A DNA stretch of 64,000 bases from Olsenella uli (GCF_016900775.1 NZ_JACJKN010000012.1:16413-80412), one strand, 5' to 3'. Positions 1 to 9,420 are shown, counted from the stretch's first letter. The notes: a model not told the origin generated them from the letters alone. Translations and numbers: made by a program.

Positions 1-807
1 CTCGCCGTCCGCGTAGACCATGCCCATCCAGTCGGAGTCCTCGACGGAGCGGACGTCGCGGATGACGGAGGCCACCATCCCGCAGCCATAGCGCTCGCAG
101 ATCTGGCGCGCCATCTCCACGTAGTCCTCGCGCTCCTCGATCCCGTTGGCGAGCGAGCCGGAGACGCAGGTCATCCCCAGCGCGGAGGGGGCGTCCTCGT
201 CGTTGGCCACGCAGACGTCCACGTGGGGCATGAGGCGCGCCATCACGGCCTGGGCGCGCTCCGGGCTCCAGAGCTTGCCGCGGTAGTTAAGGTCGAGCAC
301 GGTGGTGATCCCGCGCGCGCGGCAGGCGGCGAGCGCCTCCTCGCAGGCGAGGGCCATCTCCTCGGAGACGGCGGGCGTCACGCCGGAGACGTAGAAGGCG
401 CCCACGCCCTCGAGGATGGCGTCCCAGTCGAGCTCGTCGTGGCGCGCGAGCGAGATGGCCGAGTACTTGCGGTCATAGACGCAGCCGTTGGAGCGCACCG
501 ACGCGCCCACCTCGAAGAAGTAGGATCCCAGGCGGTCCCCCGAGCGCACGACGCGGGAGACGTCCACGCCGTAGGCGGCGAGCGAGCGCAGCGCGCAGTC
601 GCCGACGCGGTTGGCGGGGACAATGGAGACGAAGGCCGCCTCGTCGCCCTGGAACGCGAGCGAGAGCGCGACGTTGGCCTCGGCGCCGCCGTAGCGGACG
701 TCGAAGGTGGAGGCCTGCTCGAGGCGCAGGTTGTCCGGCGGCGAGAGCCGCATCATGATCTCCCCGAACGCGAGCACCTTGGTCTTCTCGTCCACCACGT
801 CTCCCAT
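1..807 (-). CDS. kdgK: 2-keto-3-deoxygluconate kinase, PfkB family (3' end outside window)
   Basis: The 269 visible codons start at ATG 807 and run off the left edge without a stop, so the C-terminus with the usual PfkB ATP-binding signature is missing. The N-terminus reads KVLAFGEIMMRLSPP, then a YGGAEANVALSLA stretch and DRLGSYFFEVGASVRS. This is the pattern of KDG kinases that phosphorylate 2-keto-3-deoxygluconate in pectin, uronate or Entner-Doudoroff-type breakdown. The fold and the GG-x-EAN sugar-binding segment are seen; the exact substrate is inferred from family resemblance. It is divergent from a LacI regulator, with a perfect 14-bp palindrome between them, so it is probably repressed by that regulator. 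Fructokinase or another PfkB sugar kinase is the main alternative. Confidence 0.8.
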   Translation of the reverse strand, partial: MGDVVDEKTKVLAFGEIMMRLSPPDNLRLEQASTFDVRYGGAEANVALSLAFQGDEAAFVSIVPANRVGDCALRSLAAYGVDVSRVVRSGDRLGSYFFEVGASVRSNGCVYDRKYSAISLARHDELDWDAILEGVGAFYVSGVTPAVSEEMALACEEALAACRARGITTVLDLNYRGKLWSPERAQAVMARLMPHVDVCVANDEDAPSALGMTCVSGSLANGIEEREDYVEMARQICERYGCGMVASVIRDVRSVEDSDWMGMVYADGE

Positions 808-827
808 CTTCAGTGTGTCTAGCTTTA

Positions 828-841
828 GGAAATCGATTTCC
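828..841. promoter_or_regulatory. LacI-type operator between kdgK and lacI-family gene
   Basis: GGAAATCGATTTCC is a perfect 14-bp palindrome with the central CG typical of LacI-family operators. It lies in the 120-bp divergent intergenic region. On the minus strand a TATACT -10-like hexamer (858-853) sits just upstream, so the palindrome would cover the kdgK transcription start. The palindrome is seen; the binding protein is inferred to be the adjacent LacI regulator. Confidence 0.6.
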
Positions 842-927
842 CAACGGCATGTAGTATAGTACCGAGAAGAACGATCTGCGCGCGGGCCCGCGCGCACACG
901 AAGTCTCGACAAAAACGGGAGGGCGGC

Positions 928-1944
928 ATGGCGCGCACGAGCATCCGAGACGTCGCCCGCGAGGCGGGCGTGAGCCCGGCCACCGTGTCGCGGTTCCTGA
1001 ACGGCCGCTGGACCTCCATGTCGGCAGAGACGCGCGAGCGCATCGCGCAGGTGGTGGAGCGCACGGGCTACCGGCCGAGCAGCGTGGCGAGGAGCCTGCG
1101 CCTGGAGACCTCGCACACGCTCGGCGTGGTCATGGCCGACGTCCGAAACCCCTACTCCGGCGAGGTCCTGCAGGAGCTCTGCGACCAGGCCGAGGCCGCC
1201 GGCTACACGCTCATGTGCTCCTTCTCCGAGAACGACCCCACGCGCGAGGCGGACGCCATCGAGCGGCTCGTGGACGCGCGGGTGGACGGCCTCGTGGTCA
1301 ACACCACCGGCGGCAACGACGAGCTCATCGCCGAGACGGCGACACGCGTCCCCACATGCCTGCTCGACCGCGCCATCGCAGGCCCGGAGGGCGGCGCCTG
1401 CGGCGTGGACCTTGTGACCTCGGACAACGCGCGGCTCGTGGAGCGCCTGCTCGAGCTGCTCGAGCGGCGCGGGGCGAGAAGGGCCGCGCTGCTCACCGAG
1501 CCCGTCTCCACGAGCGCCACGCGGCGCGCCCGTGCCGAGGCCTTCGCCGCCGGGCTCGCCCGGCACGGGATGGAGGGCTCCGTCGAGGGGCTCGGCGAGG
1601 GGGGCGCGGGCGTCGACGAGGTGCTCGGCCGCCTCGCGCGCGGGCGCGGCGAGGGGCCGCTCGCCCTCGTGGCGGTGAACGGCCTCGTCTTCCTGCGCCT
1701 CGTGGAGGCCCTCGGCGGAAGCGGCCTTGCGGTCGGGCGCGACGTGGCGCTCGCGACCTTTGATGACTACGCCTGGAACCGCGTGCTCTTCGGCGGCGTG
1801 ACCACGGTCGCGCAGGACACGGCACGCATGGCCGGCGAGGTCCTCGTGCGCGTGCTCGCGCGGGCGAAGGACCCGGCCCGACCGACCGAGCGGGTGGAGG
1901 TCCCCGGCACCGTCATCGAGCGCGCGAGCACGCGGCCGGCGTGA
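928..1944 (+). CDS. LacI/GalR-family transcriptional regulator
   Basis: A 338-aa protein of normal LacI length. Residues 4-26 (SIRDVAREAGVSPATVSRFLNG) are the N-terminal helix-turn-helix, followed by the hinge helix (SSVARSLR). A periplasmic-binding-protein-like effector domain begins near residue 60 (LGVVMADVRNPYSGEVLQEL). The start is ATG 928 behind a GGGAGGG ribosome binding site. It is divergent from the KDG kinase gene and flanks the operator-like palindrome at 828-841, so a KdgR-like repressor of kdgK responding to a sugar acid is the natural guess. The ligand is not shown by the sequence. Array 1 of palindromic units begins 30 bp after its stop codon. Confidence 0.88.
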   Translation: MARTSIRDVAREAGVSPATVSRFLNGRWTSMSAETRERIAQVVERTGYRPSSVARSLRLETSHTLGVVMADVRNPYSGEVLQELCDQAEAAGYTLMCSFSENDPTREADAIERLVDARVDGLVVNTTGGNDELIAETATRVPTCLLDRAIAGPEGGACGVDLVTSDNARLVERLLELLERRGARRAALLTEPVSTSATRRARAEAFAAGLARHGMEGSVEGLGEGGAGVDEVLGRLARGRGEGPLALVAVNGLVFLRLVEALGGSGLAVGRDVALATFDDYAWNRVLFGGVTTVAQDTARMAGEVLVRVLARAKDPARPTERVEVPGTVIERASTRPA

Positions 1945-1974
1945 CGACGGGCCGGCGCCCGCCGCGCAGAAAGC

Positions 1975-2260
1975 GTCGCGAGCCCCCCGCGGAGCAGAGC
2001 TGCGGGGGCCTCGCGACGTTCTTCTCGGCTCTTTTGTCGCCAGGGCCCCGCACGGTGACGGAGCGGGGCGTTCGCAACGTTCTTCTCGGCACGATTGTCG
2101 CGAGCCCCCGCACGGTGACGGAGCGGGGGCCTGGCGACGGTTTTCTCGATGCAAACGTCGCGAGCCCCCCGCACGGCCGTCGTGCGGGGGGCTCGCGACA
2201 GTTCCCTCGCCCATCCTGTCGCCAGAGCCCCGCATAGCAACCGTGCGGGGCGCAGGCGGC
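1975..2260. repeat. Palindromic array 1: five units, 60-61 bp period
   Basis: Units lie at 1975-2017, 2036-2078, 2097-2138, 2157-2199 and 2218-2260, so starts are 61, 61, 60 and 61 bp apart. Each unit opens GTCGC[GC]AG, has a C-rich arm (CCCCGC), a variable centre and a G-rich arm (GCGGGG). Three of the five close GCGAC; units 2 and 5 have diverged at the end. The unit at 2157-2199 is an 18-bp perfect hairpin. The four spacers are all 18 bp and related: two contain GTTCTTCTCG, the others TTTTCTCG and TTCCCTCG. The array fills the 338-bp gap between the convergent lacI-type gene and ECF S-component gene. No poly-T tract follows the hairpins, so they are not ordinary intrinsic terminators. Confidence 0.9.
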
Positions 2261-2282
2261 GAATCCGGGCGGACGGGCGCGG

Positions 2283-2825
2283 CTACTCCTCCGAGTCCGG
2301 GTAGCGCGGCGGGACGAGCCCGGCGCGCTCGAGCGAGACCACGATCGGCACCACCACGGCGAGCTGCAGCACGATGCCCGTGATGCACGTCACGAAGGAC
2401 GCCGCGAGCCAGGCCTCGAGCGAGTAGGACCCCGCCGAGAAGATGAGCGCGCGCAGCACGCCCGAGACCACGCGGCCGGCGAGCATGGCGCCCACGAGCG
2501 AGACGTAGAGGTCGGCGGTGGTGTTGCCGGTGCGGACCACGCGCGAGAGCAGGCCCGAGACCAGGCCGTAGACAAGAAGCTCGCAGGTCATGGGCGGCAG
2601 CATCGGGGCGGGCGGCATGCCCGTGAGCAGCCCGGAGAGCACGGGGGCGAGCACGCCCGTCGCGGCCCCCGCGGCGGGGCCCGCCACGAGACCGGAAATC
2701 ATCACGGGGATGTGCATGGGCAGCCAGGTGGCGCCCGCGTTGGGAATGGAGTGGAATGCCATCGGGAGCACGATCCCGAGCGCCGCGCACACCGCGGCGA
2801 TGACGACCTTCTTCACCTGACTCAA
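2283..2825 (-). CDS. ECF transporter substrate-binding (S) component
   Basis: A 180-aa, strongly hydrophobic protein with about six membrane segments (for example KKVVIAAVCAALGIVLPMAF, MHIPVMISGLVAGPAAGAATG, VTCITGIVLQLAVVVPIVV). The conserved HIPVMISGLVAGP and LLTGMPPAP segments are typical of one group of ECF S components. The start is a TTG at 2825 whose last bases overlap the TGA of the EcfT gene (TTGA), which implies translational coupling; no better start is in frame. It is the last gene of a four-gene ECF operon, so this is a dedicated group I-like transporter. The vitamin or metabolite bound cannot be named from sequence alone, and no riboswitch was found upstream. Confidence 0.8.
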   Translation of the reverse strand: MSQVKKVVIAAVCAALGIVLPMAFHSIPNAGATWLPMHIPVMISGLVAGPAAGAATGVLAPVLSGLLTGMPPAPMLPPMTCELLVYGLVSGLLSRVVRTGNTTADLYVSLVGAMLAGRVVSGVLRALIFSAGSYSLEAWLAASFVTCITGIVLQLAVVVPIVVSLERAGLVPPRYPDSEE

Positions 2826-3553
2826 TGGAACCTCTTCCCCTCTCCCGTCGGAGCGGCGGCGCGCGGGCGCGCGATCCGGTACCCGCGGGCCTCCATGGCG
2901 CAGGAGAGCTCGTCGGCTCGCCTCATCGCCGATACGAAGATGGGTACGAGCAGCCGCACATAGCTGACGGCTCGTCGCACAATACCATGAGAAGCGACGC
3001 CGCCGCAACGTATTTTCTGCGCGCTCATGAGCTGGCGGCTCTCGCGCAGGAGCGTGGGGACAAACTGCACCGTCACGCCCACGGCGAGCGCGGCGGCCTC
3101 GGCGGGCAGGCCCAGTCGCGCGAGCGGGGCGAGAAGGCGCCGCACGCCGCCCACGAGCTCCTGCGGGCGCGTGGTCGCCGTGAGGAGCGTCCCCAGGACC
3201 ACCACCAGAAGCGTGCGGACCACCACGCGCGCGCCCTGCGCGACCCCCGCGGCCGTGAGGTGCGCGGGCCCGAGCGAGCAGATGGGGTCGGCGTCGCTGA
3301 AGAAGAGGGCGTTCATGGCGAGGACCATGAGCAGGAACCACCTTAGGCCCCAGGCGGCGCGACCGGCGGCGCGCCAGCCCACCCGCGAGACGGCCACGAG
3401 GGCGGCCACGCCCGCCGCCGCGGCGAGAAGCTCGAGCGGGCTCGAGGCGAGCACGACAAGGACCACGCAGGCGAGAAGGACGAGGAGCTTGGGGCCGGCA
3501 CCCATGCGGTGGAGCGGCGAGTCCGCCCACACGTAGCCGAAAGGCGACCTCAT
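2822..3553 (-). CDS. ecfT: ECF transporter transmembrane component EcfT
   Basis: A 243-aa membrane protein of the EcfT/CbiQ family, which couples the two ATPases to the S component. Hydrophobic segments include LLVLLACVVLVVLASSPLEL and RWFLLMVLAMNALFF. The C-terminal cytoplasmic coupling region carries the A-R-G type motif (SCAMEARGYRI) that docks on the EcfA ATPases. The start is ATG 3553, overlapping the preceding EcfA2 stop as ATGA, and its own stop overlaps the S-component start. The reading frame extends further upstream, but that part lies inside ecfA2 and is ignored. Confidence 0.88.
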   Translation of the reverse strand: MRSPFGYVWADSPLHRMGAGPKLLVLLACVVLVVLASSPLELLAAAAGVAALVAVSRVGWRAAGRAAWGLRWFLLMVLAMNALFFSDADPICSLGPAHLTAAGVAQGARVVVRTLLVVVLGTLLTATTRPQELVGGVRRLLAPLARLGLPAEAAALAVGVTVQFVPTLLRESRQLMSAQKIRCGGVASHGIVRRAVSYVRLLVPIFVSAMRRADELSCAMEARGYRIARPRAAAPTGEGKRFH

Positions 3554-4386
3554 GACGCCCTCCCCCGCGTGATGGCGGACGCGAGCTCCCCGGCCGTGAG
3601 CGGCGCGCCGGGCACGTCCAGGCCCGCCCTCCTCAGCGCGGAGGCGGCTCGCGCGGCGCAGGCGCCCTCGAGGCCGTGGGCGCGCATGAGCTCCGCGTCT
3701 CCGAGAAGCTCGCGCGCGGGGCCCTCGAGCGTCACGCGGCCGCACTCGAGCACCGCCACGCGGTCGGCGACGGCGGCGAGCGCGTTGGCGTCGTGGCTGG
3801 CCATGACGACGGTGGCCCCCTCCCCGGCCGCGGCGCGCACCGCGCCGAGGCACGCCGCGCGGGCGCGCGGGTCGAGCCCCGCCGTGGGCTCGTCGAGCAG
3901 CAGGAGCGCGGGGCGCAGCGCCAGCACCGAGGCGATGGCCACGCGCCGCTGCTGGCCGCCCGAGAGCGCAAACGGCGAGCGATGCCCCAGCTCGTCCAGG
4001 GAGAGCCCCATGAGCGCGAGGGCCGAGGCGGCCCGCTCGCGCGCCTCGCGGGCGCCCACGCCGCGCGCGAGCAGCCCGAAGGAGACCTCGCGCTCCACCG
4101 TGGCCTCGAAGAACTGGCGCTCGGGAATCTGGAAGACGAGCCCCACGGACGCGGCGAGCCGGCGCGCGCCGGGGCCCCGCAGCGCGTCCGCGCCGTCCAG
4201 AAGGAGGCTCCCGGAGTCGGGCGGCAGCACGCCGGCGAGGACGTCGAGCAGGGTCGACTTGCCCGAGCCCGTCTGGCCCATGAGCCCGGTGACGCCGCCG
4301 GCGAGCTCGAGCGTCACGCCGTCGAGTGCACGGTTCCTCTCGCCCGCCGCCCCCTCGTAGGTGACGGACGCCCCCTCGAGCCTCAC
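3550..4386 (-). CDS. ecfA2: ECF transporter ATPase EcfA2
   Basis: A 278-aa ABC ATPase. Walker A is GQTGSGKST near residue 37, the Q-loop region reads VFQIPERQFFEATV, the signature is ALSGGQQRR and Walker B is ALLLLDEPTAGLDP, followed by the switch histidine in MASHD. The FQ-x-PE-x-QFFE pattern is characteristic of energy-coupling-factor ATPases. The start is a GTG at 4386 that overlaps the EcfA1 stop as GTGA. It should form an EcfA1-EcfA2 heterodimer that energises uptake through EcfT and the S component. Confidence 0.88.
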   Translation of the reverse strand: MRLEGASVTYEGAAGERNRALDGVTLELAGGVTGLMGQTGSGKSTLLDVLAGVLPPDSGSLLLDGADALRGPGARRLAASVGLVFQIPERQFFEATVEREVSFGLLARGVGAREARERAASALALMGLSLDELGHRSPFALSGGQQRRVAIASVLALRPALLLLDEPTAGLDPRARAACLGAVRAAAGEGATVVMASHDANALAAVADRVAVLECGRVTLEGPARELLGDAELMRAHGLEGACAARAASALRRAGLDVPGAPLTAGELASAITRGRAS

Positions 4387-5207
4387 TCGCACAGCGCGCT
4401 CACCAGCCCCTCCACCGTCACGGGCGCGGGCCCGGACACGACGCCGGCCTCCTCGAGCCTGCGCCAGGTGCGCACCACGAGCGGCGGCTCCAGCCCGGCG
4501 CCCTCGAGCAGCGCCTCGTCCGCGAGGACGTCTGCCGGGGCGCCGGCGGCCGCGACCTCGCCGGCGCGCATGACCACGACGCGGTCCGCCCGGGCGGCGA
4601 GCTCCATGTCGTGGGTGATCCAGATGACCGTGGCGCCCCGCTCCGCGCGCGCCCGCGTCACGGCGCGCACGAGCTCGTCGCGCCCCCGCGGGTCGATCAT
4701 GGAGGTCGCCTCGTCGAGCACAATGACGGCGGCGTCGCACGCGAGCACGCCCGCGAGGGCCACGCGCTGCTGCTGGCCGCCGGAGAGGGCGTGCGTGTCG
4801 CGCCGCTCGAAGCCCGCGAGCCCCACCGCGGCGAGGGCCGCCGACGCCGCCTCCCGCGCGCGCCGCTCGTCCGCGCCGAAGTTCAGCGGCCCGAAGGCCA
4901 CGTCCTCCCCCACCACCGACGAGACGAACTGGTTCTCCGGGTTCTGGAAGACCATCCCGCAGGCGCGGCGGAGCTCCCAGACGCGCGTCGGGTCCGCCGC
5001 ATCAATCCCGGCGACGCGCAGCTCTCCGGCCTGCAGGGGGACGAGCGCGTTCAGGTGCCGCGCGAGCGTGGTCTTGCCGGAGCCGTTCTCGCCCACGATG
5101 GCCACGAACTCGCCCGGCGCGACGTCGAGCGAGACGTCGCGCAGCGTGGGGCGGCTGCGCGCGTACGCGTGGCTGACGCCGCGCGCCTCCACGATCTTCT
5201 CGCCCAT
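4383..5207 (-). CDS. ecfA1: ECF transporter ATPase EcfA1
   Basis: A 274-aa ABC ATPase and the first gene of the ECF operon. Walker A is GENGSGKTT, the Q-loop region is VFQNPENQFVSSVVGEDVAFG, the signature is ALSGGQQQR, Walker B is VIVLDEATSMIDP and the switch histidine lies in WITHD. The VFQNPENQ-VSS-V-EDVAFG run is diagnostic of EcfA1. Start ATG 5207 has a GAGGGGGCGAG leader. A TACAAT hexamer on the minus strand (5246-5241) is a possible -10 element in the 125-bp region before it. Only the reading of the operon as one transcript is inferred. Confidence 0.88.
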   Translation of the reverse strand: MGEKIVEARGVSHAYARSRPTLRDVSLDVAPGEFVAIVGENGSGKTTLARHLNALVPLQAGELRVAGIDAADPTRVWELRRACGMVFQNPENQFVSSVVGEDVAFGPLNFGADERRAREAASAALAAVGLAGFERRDTHALSGGQQQRVALAGVLACDAAVIVLDEATSMIDPRGRDELVRAVTRARAERGATVIWITHDMELAARADRVVVMRAGEVAAAGAPADVLADEALLEGAGLEPPLVVRTWRRLEEAGVVSGPAPVTVEGLVSALCE

Positions 5208-5389
5208 CTCGCCCCCTCGATAGTTGACACAGCGTCGACAATTGTAGCGAGACTCCGCCGCACGCGCCATGCCATCGCCCCGCGCACGGGGCGCGCCGTC
5301 GGGCGGAGACCTCCCGACCATCACGAGTTGGCATGCTAAAATCTCAGGTGGCGTTGGGACGAGGACGAGAGGGACGAGGGGCTCCGAGC

Positions 5390-6382
5390 ATGCAGCGAAG
5401 CCAGCTCAACAGGGCGATCAACACCCTCGCGGAGCGGTTTCGCGAGCGGGACTGGGCCTACTACGACGTCTCCGGCGAGGCGCGGCGCGCAGCCGGGGAC
5501 GCGGGCGCCGAGCTCATGTTTCATTGGCATGCGGGAGACGACGAGATACAGGTCTGCGCCTTCAGGGGAACGGCCATCGAGGAGCGCTTTCATCGGCAGG
5601 ACTTCTTCTTTCTGAACTACGCGTACCGCGGCGGCTACACGGCACTCAGCGGGTCCGCCGACAACCGGATCCACGTCCACGAGGACGACTGCTACGTGGG
5701 ACAGCCCTTCTCGGCATACGCCCTCGAGAGGTCCCTCGACGAGCGCGGCTGCGTCATCATCGGCGTGCTCATCCGCAAAGACGCGTTCTTTCGAACGTTC
5801 CTCCCGGTGCTCTCCGCGCAGCGCGACCTCTACGACTTCTTCGTGGAGCCTCGGGAGAACGAGTTCTCCACGCGATCTTTGCACGTCCACTTCGATGCCG
5901 ACGACCCCATCCGCGACCTGCTCGCGCTTATGGTCTGCGAGTACGCGCGGCCGCAGGAGGACAGCCAGACCAAGCTCAAGGCGCTTGCGATTGCGGCCTT
6001 CGTCCAGGTGGCGCGGCGCTGCGACGACGGGCTCGGCCGCCCTCAGGACGACCTCGTGTCCCGGCGCGTCATCCGCTACCTCGCCGCGCACCCCGAGGTG
6101 ACCACCCTCAAGGCGGTGGCCGCGCACTTTGCGTACCATCCCAACTACCTCTCGGGGCTCCTTCACCAGGAGACGGGGAAGACCTTCTCCGCGATTCTCG
6201 CCGAGCAGCGCATGGGCCGGGCCCGCGACCTGCTGGGCAGCACCGACCTGAGCGTCGACGAGGTGGCTCGGATGGTCGGCTATCGCAGCACGTCGAACTT
6301 CTATCGGGCCTTCCGCGGCCACTTCGGCATGGCGCCGGGGGCGCTCAGGGCGTCGGCCGACCATCAGCCTCCCCTAACCTGA
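5390..6382 (+). CDS. AraC-family transcriptional regulator
   Basis: About 330 aa counted from ATG 5390; an in-frame ATG at 5333 would add 19 unconserved residues. The last 100 residues are a double helix-turn-helix AraC domain: LKAVAAHFAYHPNYLSGLLHQETGKTF, then VDEVARMVGYRSTSNFYRAFRGHFGMAP. The N-terminal part has a cupin-like sensing region (IHVHEDDCYVGQPFSAYAL). The C-terminal GxAP-GALR ending is typical. It lies 109 bp before the GH3 glycosidase gene on the same strand, so control of that gene in response to a plant or mucin sugar is plausible but not shown. It contains no exact copy of the 10-mer found elsewhere in the window. Confidence 0.85.
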   Translation: MQRSQLNRAINTLAERFRERDWAYYDVSGEARRAAGDAGAELMFHWHAGDDEIQVCAFRGTAIEERFHRQDFFFLNYAYRGGYTALSGSADNRIHVHEDDCYVGQPFSAYALERSLDERGCVIIGVLIRKDAFFRTFLPVLSAQRDLYDFFVEPRENEFSTRSLHVHFDADDPIRDLLALMVCEYARPQEDSQTKLKALAIAAFVQVARRCDDGLGRPQDDLVSRRVIRYLAAHPEVTTLKAVAAHFAYHPNYLSGLLHQETGKTFSAILAEQRMGRARDLLGSTDLSVDEVARMVGYRSTSNFYRAFRGHFGMAPGALRASADHQPPLT

Positions 6383-6490
6383 GAAAAGCGCAGGGCGGCT
6401 CCTGAGCCTTGCCCTTCCTCGCCGCATCCCGCGAACATACCTTCTTCCTAAGGCACCTGAAAAAACTCTGATGCGGAAGGGAGAAAGGCA

Positions 6491-9420
6491 ATGCTCGAAC
6501 TGCAGATGGAAGACGTGCTCGTGATGCTTGAGTCGCTCGCGCCCCAGCTCATCGCCATCGGCGTCGCGCTCGTCGCGGGCCTCGTCATCACGTTCGCCGT
6601 GAACAGGAGGACCGTGCGCCGGGCCGCCACGCGCCGAATGGTCCGCGCCCAGACCTGGATCGTCGTGGCCGCCGTCGCGCTCGTCTCGGTGAACTCGATG
6701 CTTCACGGCCCGCTCAGCACCGTCCTCTCGCTCGTCTCGGGCGAGGGAACGCTCTCGGATGAGACCATCGAGCGCGCGAGTGACCTCACCGAGGAAATCG
6801 AGGGAGAGGGCATCGTCCTTCTCAAGAACGAGGGCAAGACGCTGCCGCTCGAGGACACCACGAGGCTCAACGTCTTCGGCTGGGGCTCCACCAACGGCGT
6901 CTACGGCGGCGTGGGCTCCGGGTCGGTGAGCGACACCTACCCGATTACCTCGCTGCTTGACGGGCTTCACGAGGCGGGCTTCGAGACGAACGACGAGCTG
7001 ACCGAGCTCTACACGAGCTACCGTGCCGACCGCCCCGCGGTGACGCCGCGCGACCAGGACTGGACCGTGCCCGAGGTCCCCGTTGACCAGTACTCCGACG
7101 AGCTTCTCGCCAACGCGCGGAGCTTCTCCGACACCGCCGTCGTAGTCATCACCCGCGTGGGCGGCGAGGGGCCGACCTCCCCAAGGACGTCAACGCCATC
7201 ACCGTGCGGGGCGAGGACAGCGTCGACGCCGCGCAGTACGAGCAGGAGACGGGCAACACCTACGAGAAGTACCTCAACAACTCCGCGGACTATGACGACT
7301 TCGAGGCGGGGCAGCACCTGCTCGAGCTCTCCCGCACCGAGCGCGACATGATCGAGCTCGTCTGCGCCAACTTCGACGACGTCGTTCTCGTCTACAACGG
7401 GGCGAACACCTTCGAGCTCGGCTTTGTCGACGAGATTCCCCAGATCTCGTCCGTGCTCTGGGTGCCCCCCGCGGGCCAGACGGGCTTCGTCTCGCTCGGG
7501 CGCATCCTCGCCGGGGACATCAACCCCTCCGGCCGCACCTCCGACACCTTCGTCGCCGACTTCACGCAGGCGCCGTCCTTCAACAACTTCGGCGAGTTCA
7601 TCTACGACAACATGGACGAGTTCGAGGCGGGCGGCTTCCGCGGCAGGCCCACGATCCCCTCGTTCGTCACCTACACCGACGGCATCTACGTCGGCTACCG
7701 CTTCTGGGAGACCGCGGCCGACGAGGGGCTCGTCGACTACGACAGCGCCATCGTCTACCCCTTTGGCCACGGCCTGTCCTACACGGCCTTCGAGCAGGAG
7801 ATGGGGCCGCTGAGCGTGGGAGACGGCAGCGTGTCCTTCGACGTCACCGTGACCAACACCGGCGACGTCGCCGGCAAGGACGTCGTCCAGGCCTACTACA
7901 ATCCGCCGTACACGAACGGCGGGCTCGAGAAGGCCAGCGCCAACCTCGTCGCCTTTGAGAAGACCGGCCTCATCGAGCCGGGCGAGTCCCAGACCATCGA
8001 GGTCACGTTCGACGTCGAGGACATGGCGTCCTATGACACGACGGCGGCGGAGGGCGCCGGGGCCTACGTGCTCGAGTCGGGGGACTACGTCATCTCGCTG
8101 AACGAGAACTCGCACGACGTCATCTCCGAGCAGACCTGGTCCTGCCCCGAGACCATCGTCTACGACGCCGACAACCCCCGCTCCTCCGACAAGGCCGTCG
8201 CCGCCAACCAGTTCCAGGACGTCGAGATCGACGCCCCCTACCTCTCGCGCGCCAACGGGTTTGCCAACTACGAGGAGGCCGTCGCCGCGCCCACCGACTT
8301 CTCCCTGCCCGAGGAGCTCAAGGCGACCTTCGTGAACAACTCCAGCTACGACCCGACGGAGTTTGACGACCCCTCGGACGAGATGCCCACGACCGGCGCG
8401 GACAACGGCCTGTCCCTCGCCGACATGTACGGGCTCGACTACGACGACCCCGCCTGGGACAGCCTGCTCGACCAGCTCACCTTCGAGGACATGGACACGC
8501 TCATCGCCTCCGGCGGCTATGGCAACGCCTCCATCGAGAGCATCTCCAAGGCCTACCAGTACGACCTCGACGGGCCCGCGGCGCTCAACAACAACTTCAC
8601 CGGCGTGGGGTCGATCGGCTTCCCCTCGAGCGTCTCCGTGGCATGCACGTGGAACAAGGGCCTCGCGTACGAGTACGGCCTCGTCATCGGCGACATGGCC
8701 ATCGAGATGGACACCACCGGCTGGTACGCCCCCGCCGTCAACATCCACCGCAGCCCGTTCTGCGGCCGCACCTTCGAGTACTTCTCCGAGGATGCCCTGC
8801 TCACCGGCGCCATCGCGGCGCAGGAGGTCGCGGGGGCCAAGGAGCGCGGCGTCTACGCCTACGTCAAGCACTTCGCGCTCAACGAGCAGGAGACCAACCG
8901 CGAGAGCATGCTGTGCACCTGGGCCAACGAGCAGTCCATCCGCGAGGTCTACCTCAGGCCCTTCGAGCTGACCGTCAAGGACGGCGGAACCACGGCCATC
9001 ATGAGCTCCTTCAACTACGTGGGCACCACGTACTCCGGCGGCTGCTCCGAGCTCCTCGACACCGTGCTCCGCGGCGAGTGGGGATTCCGCGGCGCCGTCA
9101 TCACCGACTACTACGGGGGCTTCGGCTACCAGAACGCCGACCAGTGCATCCGCAACGGCAACGACCTCATGCTCGCCTCGACCGACACCACCAACCACGT
9201 GACCGACGACTCGGCCACCTCCGTGCTCGCCATGCGCGAGGCCGCCCATAACATCCTCTACATGGCCGGCAACAGCTGGATGTACGAGAACGGAATCCCG
9301 CAGGTCGGCATCCTCGCGTGGCAGTGGGTCGACTACATCGTGTCCGGCGTCATCGTGGTCGCCCTCGTGGCGCTCGAGGTCATCGCGGTGCGCCGCTTCC
9401 TCGCGGCCCGCGACGCGTAG
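6491..9420 (+). pseudogene. Membrane-anchored GH3 beta-glycosidase, domain-permuted, with one-base frameshift
   Basis: Two overlapping frames (6491-~7170 and ~7171-9420) together encode one protein of about 976 aa. The domain order is reversed relative to classic GH3 enzymes. After two N-terminal membrane segments comes the GH3 C-terminal domain (EGIVLLKNEGKTLPL), then a fibronectin-like domain. The (beta/alpha)8 N-type domain follows, with RTFEYFSEDALLTG and KHFALNEQETNRES and the nucleophile Asp in ITDYYGG (codon 9106-9108). A C-terminal membrane helix ends the protein. The frame breaks at a run of four G (7168-7171); five would restore GGEGADLPKDVN. Everything after the break is intact, so this is a recent mutation, a phase-variable tract or a base-call error. 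RBS GGGAGAAAGG precedes ATG 6491. Confidence 0.85.

Noticed and set aside
5208..5389. Riboswitch upstream of the ECF operon
   Set aside because: The short gap shows no conserved riboswitch core; only a possible -10 hexamer was seen.
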